A DNA stretch of 5,292 nt from JAJKIV01 sp036509075 (GCA_036509075.1 DATCGG010000420.1:1-5292); one strand, 5' to 3'. Shown: positions 1 through 5,292, numbered from the stretch's first letter. Translations and numbers: made by a program. The notes: generated from the sequence alone by a model not told the origin.

Positions 1-918
1 CAGCTCGAGCTTGTCGACCAGCCGCAGATCGAGCACCAGGTACTTCGGCCAGACGCTCGGTTGATCGTGCGTCAGGAAATCGCCGAGCGTGAAGTGGTCC
101 GACACGGGCGTATCCTGATTCTCTGGCGTGACCTCGATGAATCCCGAGGGGGTCACGTATCCCGTGCGCCGGCGTCCGCGCTCGGTCGGCCACGTGCCGA
201 TGTAATAGAGACCGATCCGGCCACGATGCCGCTCCGACATCGGCGTCAGCGTGATGACGCTGAAATCGGCAACCTGTTTGAGCACGTTGCCCACGCGAAT
301 GGCGGTGTTCCACACGCCTGACTCTTCGGGGGCGAGCGGAACGCGAGCCGAGTCGACCGGGAGTGAGTCGAGGGCAGCGCCTAACGACTCGGCCGCGCGC
401 GTGGAGTCGGCCGCGGCGGAATCTCCGGCGGTCAAGTACGCGATCGAGGCTCCCGCTGGCAACGAGTCGGCCGCGATGGGCTGGCCGTTTTTCCCCACCA
501 CCGCGCGCAGGCGGCCGCTCTCGCCGCGCAGCGGCGCGAACAGCTCCACCGTGGCGTCGGTGAGATAGGCGATCGTCGGCGCATCGGGGTCCGTCAGGGC
601 CGCGCCGATCGCGGCCGTCGCCGGGGTGGTTTCGTCATCGAGTGGCCCTTCGCTTGCCCGGGCTTCCGCGATGGACCAGGTCCATCCGACGGCGAATGTC
701 AGCAGGACAGTCGCGAAGACGCCATTGAGCACGCGCTCCGCGCGGCGGCCGACCCCGGCGCGGTGCCAGCGGCTTCGAGGTCGCTCGGGCAGCTTGAGCG
801 CGTGCTCGAAGCCGTGGGAGAGCTTCTGGGTGAGATCCGCGCCCGCATCACCCGCGGCGGGTCGGTCGGAACGTCGGGGCGCGCGGATCGTCGTCAGGCG
901 GTGATCGTTGCGAAACAT
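1..918 (-). CDS. Membrane-anchored envelope protein, probable M15-type peptidase (N-terminal 306 residues; runs off the left edge)
   Basis: Reading leftward from an ATG at 918, the frame stays open for 306 codons to the window edge, and GAGGTG stands 5 nt before the start, so the gene is real. Residues 1-61 are basic and arginine-rich. Residues 62-84 form one hydrophobic segment (VLNGVFATVLLTFAVGW), an uncleaved anchor or late signal. Residues 88-200 are an Ala/Asp/Ser/Pro-rich linker with the near-repeats IAYLTDA and IAYLTAG and many DS pairs. From about 228 the chain becomes compact: GRIGLYYIGTWP, then GFIEVTPEN, SDHFTLGDFL and YLVLDLRLVDKLEL. The SxHFxLxxFL plus leucine-rich helix pattern resembles the start of the M15/DUF882 (YcbK-like) domain, which would make it a periplasmic peptidoglycan peptidase. 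The zinc ligands would lie beyond the edge, so the family call is tentative. It is divergent from the dedA-like gene. One leucine is the rare codon TTA, inside GTTAGGC. Confidence 0.85.
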   Translation of the reverse strand, partial: MFRNDHRLTTIRAPRRSDRPAAGDAGADLTQKLSHGFEHALKLPERPRSRWHRAGVGRRAERVLNGVFATVLLTFAVGWTWSIAEARASEGPLDDETTPATAAIGAALTDPDAPTIAYLTDATVELFAPLRGESGRLRAVVGKNGQPIAADSLPAGASIAYLTAGDSAAADSTRAAESLGAALDSLPVDSARVPLAPEESGVWNTAIRVGNVLKQVADFSVITLTPMSERHRGRIGLYYIGTWPTERGRRRTGYVTPSGFIEVTPENQDTPVSDHFTLGDFLTHDQPSVWPKYLVLDLRLVDKLEL

Positions 919-923
919 CGCCG

Positions 924-929
924 CACCTC
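924..929 (-). promoter_or_regulatory. Shine-Dalgarno site of the M15-like gene
   Basis: The minus strand reads GAGGTG, then CGGCG, then ATG at 918. This is a strong match to the anti-SD sequence at good spacing and fixes the start. It lies inside the 8-bp palindrome CCTCGAGG (926-933), which is probably chance. It is the only convincing SD among the starts visible in this window. Confidence 0.65.
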
Positions 930-1014
930 GAGGGCGTGAGCGTGGTGTGGGCGTTGACCGTCGTCGCGAGACGCAAGAACTTCCATGGGCTCGTTCCCTC
1001 TATCCCTCGCCGCA

Positions 1015-1680
1015 ATGGAATTCCTGTCGGACCTGATCAATCGCCTTCGAGACCTGCCGGCGCTCATCCAGTGGGCCGGGTACGTTGGGCTGACTGCGAT
1101 CATCTTCACGGAAACGGGGTTGTTTTTCGGGTTTTTGCTCCCGGGCGATTCGTTGCTGGTCACCGCGGGGCTGCTCGCGTCGCAGGGATTTCCCCTGGAC
1201 GTGTACGTGCTCGGGCTTCTGCTCAACATCGCGGCGATCGTTGGCGACAACACGAATTACTGGATTGGTCGGTACATGGGCCCCCGGGTGTTCACGCGCG
1301 AGGAATCGCTGTTCTTCCGGCGCCGGCACGTCGAGCGAGCCCATGACTTCTACGAGCGCCACGGCGCCAAGACGATCGTCCTTGCGCGATTCATGCCGAT
1401 CATTCGGACCTTCGCGCCGCTGGTTGCAGGAGTGGCGAAGATGCCCTACCGCACGTTCGTGACGTACAGCGTGCTCGGCGGTACGGCGTGGATCTGGAGC
1501 ATGTTGTTCACCGGCTACTTCCTCGGCCGGCTTGTTCCGGGAATCGACCGGCACATCGAGAAGGTGATCATCGCGGTTATCTTCCTCTCGATTCTGCCCG
1601 GAATCATTGGATGGATCCGGGAAAGGAAAGCGGGAACTGGGAACCGGGAACCGGGAACAGAGACGCCGCTGTCGCCCTGA
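1015..1680 (+). CDS. DedA-family (SNARE-associated/VTT domain) inner-membrane protein
   Basis: A 221-residue polytopic membrane protein, the usual length for DedA proteins. These act in membrane lipid handling and proton-dependent envelope homeostasis; members such as YqjA/YghB are linked to undecaprenyl-phosphate or phospholipid flipping. The family core is present: FTETGLFFGFLLPGDSLL (about 31-48) and ARFMPIIRTFAPLVAG (about 124-139). E33 and D45 are 12 apart and R125 and R131 are 6 apart, matching the spacing of the essential acidic and arginine pairs of YqjA (from memory). Hydrophobic segments lie at about 24-46, 62-86, 150-172 and 184-201. I chose ATG 1015 because the extra ten codons from ATG 985 include a CTA and look non-coding, but neither start has a clear SD. 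The last ~16 residues (AGTGNREPGTET...) are read from a heptamer repeat and are not family sequence. It could be co-transcribed with sod. Confidence 0.93.
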   Translation: MEFLSDLINRLRDLPALIQWAGYVGLTAIIFTETGLFFGFLLPGDSLLVTAGLLASQGFPLDVYVLGLLLNIAAIVGDNTNYWIGRYMGPRVFTREESLFFRRRHVERAHDFYERHGAKTIVLARFMPIIRTFAPLVAGVAKMPYRTFVTYSVLGGTAWIWSMLFTGYFLGRLVPGIDRHIEKVIIAVIFLSILPGIIGWIRERKAGTGNREPGTETPLSP

Positions 1681-1762
1681 GCGCCGCGAGATATTCGCGG
1701 AGTCCCGGAACGCGAGGCACGGTTCCCGCTGCTTGTTCCCGGTTTCCCGTTCCCCGTTCCCT
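1632..1762. repeat. Heptamer-armed inverted repeat element 1 (GGGAACN x4 ... GTTCCCN x4)
   Basis: The left arm is four phased heptamers at 1632-1659: GGGAACT, GGGAACC, GGGAACC, GGGAACA. The right arm is four phased heptamers at 1735-1762: GTTCCCG, GTTTCCC, GTTCCCC, GTTCCCT, the reverse complement of the left arm with small changes. A lone GTTCCCG stands at 1722-1728. The 75-bp centre holds a hairpin with CCGCGA (1684-1689) and TCGCGG (1695-1700) around a 5-nt loop, just after the dedA stop codon. The left arm and part of the centre are translated as the dedA tail. The right arm ends 28 bp before the sod start, so a sod promoter would have to lie in or very close to it. The hairpin has no T-run, so a terminator role is unproven. 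No transposase is present; this looks like a dispersed intergenic repeat. Confidence 0.8.
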
Positions 1763-1790
1763 GTTAGGCAAACTCCATCGCTCCCGAACC

Positions 1791-2402
1791 ATGGCCTACT
1801 CCCTTCCGTCGCTTCCCTACGGCTTCGACGCGCTCGAGCCCAGCATCGATGCGCAGACCATGCAGATCCACCATGGCAAGCACCACCAGGCGTACGTCAA
1901 CAACCTGAACGCGGCGATCGAGAAGGCGCCCGCGCTTGCGGAGAAGAGTCTCGAGGACCTGATCTCCAACCTCAACGCGGTGCCGGAAGCGGTCCGCGGC
2001 GCGGTGCGCAATAACGGCGGCGGCCACTGGAACCACTCGTTCTTCTGGACGATCATGGCGCCTAACGCCGGCGGCGATCCGTCGGGCGCGCTGGCAGCGG
2101 CGATCGACCGGGCGTTCGGCGACTTCGCGAAGCTGAAGGAGCAATTCAACGCCGCCGCGACGGGCCGGTTCGGCTCGGGCTGGGCGTGGCTGCTGCGCGA
2201 TGGCAACGGCCTCGCGATCACGAGCACGCCGAACCAGGACAACCCACTCATGGACGGCAAGAAGGCCGGCGACGTCCTGTTAGGCGTCGACGTCTGGGAA
2301 CACGCCTACTATCTCAAGTATCAGAACCGACGACCGGACTACCTCAACGCGTGGTGGAACGTCGTCAACTGGCGAGAGGTCGAGAAGCGATTCGGGCGCT
2401 AG
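1791..2402 (+). CDS. sodA: Superoxide dismutase, Fe/Mn family, manganese-type
   Basis: A complete 203-residue cytoplasmic enzyme that converts superoxide to hydrogen peroxide and oxygen. It opens with the family N-terminus (YSLPSLPYGFDALEP, residues 3-17). The metal ligands are H27 (in TMQIHHGKHH), H82 (in GGGHWNHSFFW), D167 and H171 (in DVWEHAYY, the family signature). G77/G78 in the first domain and Q149 in TPNQDNP give the outer-sphere glutamine from the C-terminal domain, the Mn-type arrangement; a cambialistic enzyme cannot be excluded. There is no signal peptide. ATG 1791 is fixed by the conserved N-terminus, and the open frame back to 1488 runs through dedA and the repeat. No SD is visible. 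It follows dedA in the same direction and converges on speA, with a hairpin between. L164 is a rare TTA codon within GTTAGGC. Confidence 0.97.
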   Translation: MAYSLPSLPYGFDALEPSIDAQTMQIHHGKHHQAYVNNLNAAIEKAPALAEKSLEDLISNLNAVPEAVRGAVRNNGGGHWNHSFFWTIMAPNAGGDPSGALAAAIDRAFGDFAKLKEQFNAAATGRFGSGWAWLLRDGNGLAITSTPNQDNPLMDGKKAGDVLLGVDVWEHAYYLKYQNRRPDYLNAWWNVVNWREVEKRFGR

Positions 2403-2412
2403 ACAAGAAACA

Positions 2413-2539
2413 TTGGTAACAGGTTACTTGAATTGGTGATTGGTTATTTGAACCCTCGGGATGTCTCGCTTCTCTCAGCGAGATGAGCGTCCCGAGGGTT
2501 CCGATTACCTGTAACCTGTACCAGTAACCAATTACCTGT
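2413..2539. repeat. Heptamer-armed inverted repeat element 2 (TGGTNAN-type arms)
   Basis: The gap between the convergent sod and speA genes is almost filled by this element. The left arm (2413-2450) reads as near-heptamers TGGTAAC, AGGTTAC, TTGAAT, TGGTGAT, TGGTTAT. The reverse complement of the right arm (2501-2539) reads AGGTAAT, TGGTTAC, TGGTAC, AGGTTAC, AGGTAAT. The arms can pair imperfectly around the strong central hairpin at 2451-2500. The arms are AT-richer than the surrounding genes. The plan is the same as in the element at 1632-1762 (7-nt units, opposite arms, structured centre), but the unit differs. I see no open frame or transposase inside. Confidence 0.78.
2451..2500. terminator. 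Strong hairpin between convergent genes, probable bidirectional terminator
   Basis: AACCCTCGGGA (2451-2461) pairs perfectly with TCCCGAGGGTT (2490-2500), 11 bp. Inside it TCTCGCT (2464-2470) pairs with AGCGAGA (2477-2483), 7 bp, around the loop TCTCTC, with a small asymmetric internal loop between the two stems. It starts 48 bp after the sod stop and ends 58 bp before the speA stop. There is only a short TTCC after the plus-strand stem and CAAATAACC after the minus-strand stem, so it lacks a classical U-tract. Position and stability favour a role in stopping both transcripts. Confidence 0.6.
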
Positions 2540-2558
2540 TCGGTTGCGCCGTTGCGCC

Positions 2559-4520
2559 TTATCTGGCAGCCTCGCCTTCCAGGTAGGTGTATCCTTCCAG
2601 TCCGGCGACGTACTCGGCGATGAACGTGTTGGCTTCTTGCCGAGAGATGTTCTTGGCCGCGCCGACTTTCCGGCGGAACGTCGCGAGCAGATTCGACGCG
2701 CCGAACTGTACGTAGTTCAGCACCTCGGTGACCGTGTCGCCGTGCACGAGATCCGTGATCTCGTACCCTGATTCCGCGATGCGGATATGCACCGCGTTCG
2801 TGTCGCCGAACAGGTTGTGCAGGTCGCCGAGGATCTCCTGGTACGCGCCCGTCAGGAAGATCCCGAGCATGTAGTCCTCGTCGTCGCGAATGTCGTGCAG
2901 CTCGAGGCTCGGACGGCCAGTCTTGTCCCCGACGAATCGGTCGATCTTCCCGTCCGAGTCGCACGTCACGTCCTGCAGCGTGCCGCGACGCGTCGGCTCC
3001 TCCTCGAGGCGGTGAATCGGCATGATCGGGAACAGCTGATCGATCGCCCAGCTGTCGGGCAGTGACTGGAAGAGCGAGAAGTTGCAGAAGTACCGATCCA
3101 CGAGCGTCGCGTCGACGTCGGTGATGATCTCGGAGTACTTGTCGCGGTCGCCGTTCACGTACCGCGCGACCCGGTTGACCGTGGCGAAGTAGATCGTTTC
3201 CGCCATCGCGCGCTCGCGCAGCGACAGGACGCCGCTGTTGAACAGCTGGTGGGCTCGCTCCTTGTCGAACGTTGCGTCGTGATACACCTCGAGCACCTTC
3301 CGCGGACGCACTGCCTTCTTCGTGATCGTCTGGTAGTCGGCGAGCATCTCGTGCAGCAGCGAATGATCGTCGTCCGTGACCTCGGGCAGCGGTGGCTCGG
3401 CCTGCGACTCGACGTCGATGACCTTGAGCAGGAGCAGCGCGTGGTGCGCCGTGAGGGCGCGCCCCGACTCGCTGATGATGTGCGGCATCGGAATCTCCTG
3501 ATCCCGGCACATCTCGGCAATCGTGTAGATGACGTCGTTCGCGTACTCCTGAAGCGAGTAGTTCACGCTCGCGTTGGAGGTCGACCCCGTGCCGTCGTAG
3601 TCCACACCCAACCCGCCGCCGACGTCCACGTGCGTGATGTCCACGCCTGCCTTCCGAATCTCCGCGTAGTAGCGGGACACCTCCTGCAGTGCGCTCTTGA
3701 TGTAGCGGATGTCCGTGACCTGACTCCCAATGTGGAAGTGGATGAGCTTCAGGATGTCCACCCGGCCTAACGAGCGCAGGCGCTCGATCAACTTCATCAG
3801 CTGCGCGGCGTTCAGCCCGAACTTCGACTTCTCTCCCCCGCTCTGCGCCCAGCGACCCGCCCCTTCCGCGACGAGCTTGATGCGGACACCCGCCGAGGGC
3901 GTGACGCCGAGGTCCTCCGCGGCCTGCAGCAGGACATCGAGCTCGCTCAGCTGCTCGAGCACGATGAACACCTGGTGTCCGAGCTTCTGGCCCATGAGGG
4001 CGAGGCGCATGAACTCCTCGTCCTTGTAGCCGTTGCAGACAATGATGTGATCCGTCGACTCGCTCAACGAGAGCACGGCCTGAAGCTCCGGCTTGGACCC
4101 GCACTCGAGCCCCACGCCGTGCGCCTTGCCGAATTGAACGATCTCCTCAACGACGTGGCGCTGCTGATTGACCTTGATCGGATACACCGACGTGTACCCG
4201 CCCTGGTACTCGAACTCCTTGATCGCCGACTCGAACCGCTCGCTCAGTGACTCGATTCGCGACTGCAGGATGTCCGAGAAGCGCAGCAGCACGGGCAGCG
4301 CGACGCCCTGCTCCTCGAGATCGCGCGCGAGATCGAAGAGGTCGAGTGCACGATCGGGACGGTCGCGATCCGGCCGAACGACGACGTGCCCGCGCTCGTT
4401 GATGTCGAAGTAGCCCGCGCCCCAGCCCTCGATGTTGTAGAGGTCGCGCGCAGCGTCGATCGTCCAGGCGGGCGACGACGACTCTTCCGTGGTGCTTGGA
4501 GGAACGTGTGTCGTTGTCAT
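2559..4520 (-). CDS. speA: Biosynthetic arginine decarboxylase (PLP-dependent)
   Basis: A complete 653-residue enzyme, normal length for SpeA, converting arginine to agmatine and CO2 as the first step of agmatine-route polyamine synthesis. The N-terminal region (WTIDAARDLYNIEGWG, 19-34) is typical. The alanine-racemase-like barrel follows: the PLP lysine K116 in YPIKVNQQ, LECGSKPEL (138-146), HFHIGSQ (261-267), the phosphate-binding glycine run GGGLGVDYDG (301-310), and ESGRALTAHHA (351-361). The C-terminal part has VTCDSDGKID with the active-site cysteine C520, and GAYQEILGDLHNLFGD (558-573). No signal peptide is seen, so I infer a cytoplasmic location. No agmatinase or agmatine deiminase is in the window, so the next step must be encoded elsewhere. 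It lies 27 bp downstream of the ABC fusion gene on the same strand. No SD precedes the ATG, but TAGTAT sits 7 nt before it. L251 is the gene's only TTA codon that I found. Confidence 0.97.
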   Translation of the reverse strand: MTTTHVPPSTTEESSSPAWTIDAARDLYNIEGWGAGYFDINERGHVVVRPDRDRPDRALDLFDLARDLEEQGVALPVLLRFSDILQSRIESLSERFESAIKEFEYQGGYTSVYPIKVNQQRHVVEEIVQFGKAHGVGLECGSKPELQAVLSLSESTDHIIVCNGYKDEEFMRLALMGQKLGHQVFIVLEQLSELDVLLQAAEDLGVTPSAGVRIKLVAEGAGRWAQSGGEKSKFGLNAAQLMKLIERLRSLGRVDILKLIHFHIGSQVTDIRYIKSALQEVSRYYAEIRKAGVDITHVDVGGGLGVDYDGTGSTSNASVNYSLQEYANDVIYTIAEMCRDQEIPMPHIISESGRALTAHHALLLLKVIDVESQAEPPLPEVTDDDHSLLHEMLADYQTITKKAVRPRKVLEVYHDATFDKERAHQLFNSGVLSLRERAMAETIYFATVNRVARYVNGDRDKYSEIITDVDATLVDRYFCNFSLFQSLPDSWAIDQLFPIMPIHRLEEEPTRRGTLQDVTCDSDGKIDRFVGDKTGRPSLELHDIRDDEDYMLGIFLTGAYQEILGDLHNLFGDTNAVHIRIAESGYEITDLVHGDTVTEVLNYVQFGASNLLATFRRKVGAAKNISRQEANTFIAEYVAGLEGYTYLEGEAAR

Positions 4521-4527
4521 GTGGGGA

Positions 4528-4533
4528 ATACTA
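4528..4533 (-). promoter_or_regulatory. -10-like hexamer directly before speA (possible leaderless start)
   Basis: The minus strand reads TAGTAT, then 7 nt, then the speA ATG; 4 of 6 positions match TATAAT. A transcript initiated here would begin at or very near the A of ATG, which would fit the absence of an SD. I find no convincing -35 hexamer, so the call rests on position and on the identical spacing before the ABC fusion gene. Confidence 0.3.
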
Positions 4534-4547
4534 AAACACCGGACCCG

Positions 4548-5084
4548 CTAACCGAGCGCCTTCCGCATGAACGTGCGCTTTCCCCAATACCAGAAGCCGC
4601 CAGCGAGAAGCACAAGCGCGCTCGCCGACACGGCGATCGGCATGTGCGGCACGTCGGGCGTTATTGCGCCACGCATGCCCTCCGCCACGTACACGAGTGG
4701 ATTGATGAGAACGAGGTACTTCATCGCCGGTACGTGATCGAGACCACGCCATGGATAGTACGCGCATCCGAACATGAGCATCGGTGCGATGATGATGCTG
4801 AACATGAGACCGATCTGCTGCGGCGCGATCGCGGTTCCCATCAGGAGCCCGAGCGCCGAGAACGTGAGCGCGCCGAGAGCGGTGACGCCGATGAACGGCA
4901 GGATGTGCTCGACCGACAGCCCCTGGATGGGGCCCATGATGAGTCGCGCGATCGGGAGAACGACCACCGCCGCCGGGCGACCCTGGGGCAGCGGCATTGG
5001 CGGCGCGAAAGACGCCAGCCCGCGACGCGGTGTGGGTGCGGGATATTCCTTCCTCAGCGCACGCGTCTCGATCGCCGCGGTCAT
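4548..5084 (-). CDS. ABC transporter remnant: N-terminus of an ABC ATPase fused in frame to the C-terminal half of an ABC-2 permease
   Basis: The 178-residue frame joins two different proteins. Residues 1 to ~35 (MTAAIETRALRKEYPAP, then a basic and proline-rich stretch) look like the first strand of an ABC ATPase, the AIExRxLxKxYP pattern. No Walker A, signature motif or Walker B follows. From ~38 on the sequence is the back half of an ABC-2 permease: hydrophobic segments at about 61-83, 90-108 and 148-167, with the family features GLLMGTAIAPQQIG (79-92), AYYPW (108-112) and NPLVYVAEGMRG (128-139). ABC-2 permeases usually have about 250 residues and six segments, so the front half is missing. 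The simplest reading is a deletion that removed most of an ATPase gene and the start of the next permease gene while keeping frame; an assembly join is the alternative. It cannot act alone as a transporter. ATG 5084 is preferred because upstream codons overlap the divergent SDR gene. No SD is seen. Confidence 0.8.
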   Translation of the reverse strand: MTAAIETRALRKEYPAPTPRRGLASFAPPMPLPQGRPAAVVVLPIARLIMGPIQGLSVEHILPFIGVTALGALTFSALGLLMGTAIAPQQIGLMFSIIIAPMLMFGCAYYPWRGLDHVPAMKYLVLINPLVYVAEGMRGAITPDVPHMPIAVSASALVLLAGGFWYWGKRTFMRKALG

Positions 5085-5091
5085 GCGCGCA

Positions 5092-5097
5092 AATGTA
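5092..5097 (-). promoter_or_regulatory. -10-like hexamer directly before the ABC fusion gene (possible leaderless start)
   Basis: The minus strand reads TACATT, then 7 nt, then ATG at 5084; 4 of 6 positions match TATAAT. The spacing to the start codon is the same as for TAGTAT before speA. The -35 region is weak (TGGATT at about 17 nt upstream). If used, the mRNA would have almost no leader. Confidence 0.3.
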
Positions 5098-5122
5098 CGC
5101 TGCGTCGAACACCAAATCCATC

Positions 5123-5147
5123 GTGGTCCGCGCGACGTAGAGACCAC
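5123..5147. promoter_or_regulatory. Short inverted repeat GTGGTC-N13-GACCAC in the divergent gap
   Basis: GTGGTC (5123-5128) and GACCAC (5142-5147) are perfect 6-bp inverted repeats with centres 19 bp apart. They end immediately before the SDR start codon at 5148, in the 63-bp gap between two divergent genes. It could be an operator or a 5'-end hairpin, but a repeat this short may be chance. Confidence 0.2.
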
Positions 5148-5292
5148 ATGAGCACAGCGCCACGAATTGTGACGACGAGAGACGTGTTCGTTACTGGCGG
5201 CACCGGATACATCGGGCGTCGCGTCGTCGCCGCGCTTGTCGAGCGAGGCCATCGCGTGCGAGCGTTGGTGCGACCGGCATCACGGCTCCGGC
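5148..5292 (+). CDS. NAD(P)-binding SDR/epimerase-like protein (N-terminal 48 residues; runs off the right edge)
   Basis: From ATG 5148 the frame is open for 48 codons to the edge. After a ten-residue lead it shows a nucleotide-binding Rossmann start: DVFVTGGTGYIGRRVVAAL (12-30) with the glycine motif TGGTGYIG (16-23), then the second strand ending in VRALVRPASRL (37-47). The arginines after the second strand (R43, R47) would suit NADPH. This pattern is typical of extended or atypical SDRs: sugar epimerases, NmrA-like proteins and NAD(P)H-binding oxidoreductases. The catalytic YxxxK region is outside the window, so the substrate cannot be named. It is divergent from the ABC fusion gene. A GTG at 5169 is a possible later start, but ATG keeps a typical lead length. 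Confidence 0.88.
   Translation, partial: MSTAPRIVTTRDVFVTGGTGYIGRRVVAALVERGHRVRALVRPASRLR

Noticed and set aside
61..904. Several plus-strand open frames of 66-105 codons
   Set aside because: They are shadows of the 306-codon minus-strand M15-like gene. Their products are arginine/alanine-rich with no recognisable motif.
954..959. TTGACC as a -35 box for the dedA-like gene
   Set aside because: At 17 nt downstream only GAACTT is found, which is a poor -10, and no better partner exists within 15-19 nt.
985..1014. Alternative dedA start at ATG 985, adding ten residues
   Set aside because: The added codons include the rare CTA and have lower third-position GC, and no SD precedes it. It remains possible but is less likely than ATG 1015.
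1632..1762. CRISPR array
   Set aside because: Units are 7 nt, directly abutting and in opposed orientation in the two arms, without unique spacers of regular length.
1488..1790. Open frame extending the superoxide dismutase upstream by 101 codons
   Set aside because: It runs through the dedA coding region and the heptamer repeat. The conserved SOD N-terminus begins at ATG 1791.
2365..4104. A 579-codon minus-strand open frame, long enough to look like a gene
   Set aside because: It overlaps speA in another frame on the same strand. Its product is rich in Arg, His, Gly and Ala, as expected of an off-frame reading of GC-rich DNA, while speA has full family motifs.
5085..5252. Upstream extension of the ABC fusion frame by 56 codons
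   Set aside because: It overlaps the divergent SDR gene on the opposite strand and shows no family sequence; the ATPase-like start begins at ATG 5084.

Overview
The window is GC-rich, densely coding bacterial chromosome with six genes, two of them cut by the window edges. The strong G/C preference at third codon positions, the near absence of TTA codons, and the small intergenic elements built of heptamers suggest a soil-type, GC-rich lineage. Gemmatimonadota is my best guess, with Acidobacteriota as an alternative. This is an inference from sequence style, not from a marker gene.

Layout from left to right. (1) 918..1, minus: the N-terminal 306 residues of a membrane-anchored envelope protein, probably with an M15-type (D-Ala-D-Ala carboxypeptidase-like) domain that starts near the left edge. 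It is open across the whole stretch and leaves the window. (2) 1015..1680, plus, divergent from it: a DedA-family membrane protein with the conserved acidic and arginine residues of the family. (3) 1632..1762: a repeat element with four GGGAACN heptamers on one side and four GTTCCCN-type heptamers on the other. It overlaps the dedA 3' end and fills most of the gap to the next gene. (4) 1791..2402, plus: a complete Mn-type superoxide dismutase. (5) 2413..2539: a second element with imperfect inverted arms of TGGTNAN-like heptamers around a strong 11-bp plus 7-bp hairpin. It lies between the convergent sod and speA genes and is probably a two-way terminator. (6) 4520..2559, minus: a complete biosynthetic arginine decarboxylase (SpeA). 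(7) 5084..4548, minus, 27 bp upstream of speA: an in-frame chimera of the first ~37 residues of an ABC ATPase and the C-terminal ~140 residues of an ABC-2 permease. The Walker motifs and the N-terminal half of the permease are missing. (8) 5148..5292, plus, divergent: the start of an NAD(P)-binding SDR/epimerase-like protein that leaves the window on the right.

The genes do not form one pathway. They look like housekeeping and stress functions: envelope maintenance (M15-like, DedA), superoxide removal, and polyamine synthesis. The less ordinary signals are the paired heptamer elements in two neighbouring gaps, the ATPase-permease fusion (real deletion or assembly join), five copies of the 7-mer GTTAGGC/GCCTAAC that account for the only TTA leucine codons I found, and -10-like hexamers exactly 7 nt before two start codons, which suggests leaderless mRNAs. 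I see no CRISPR array, tRNA, rRNA, insertion sequence or phage gene, and no clear new multi-gene system.
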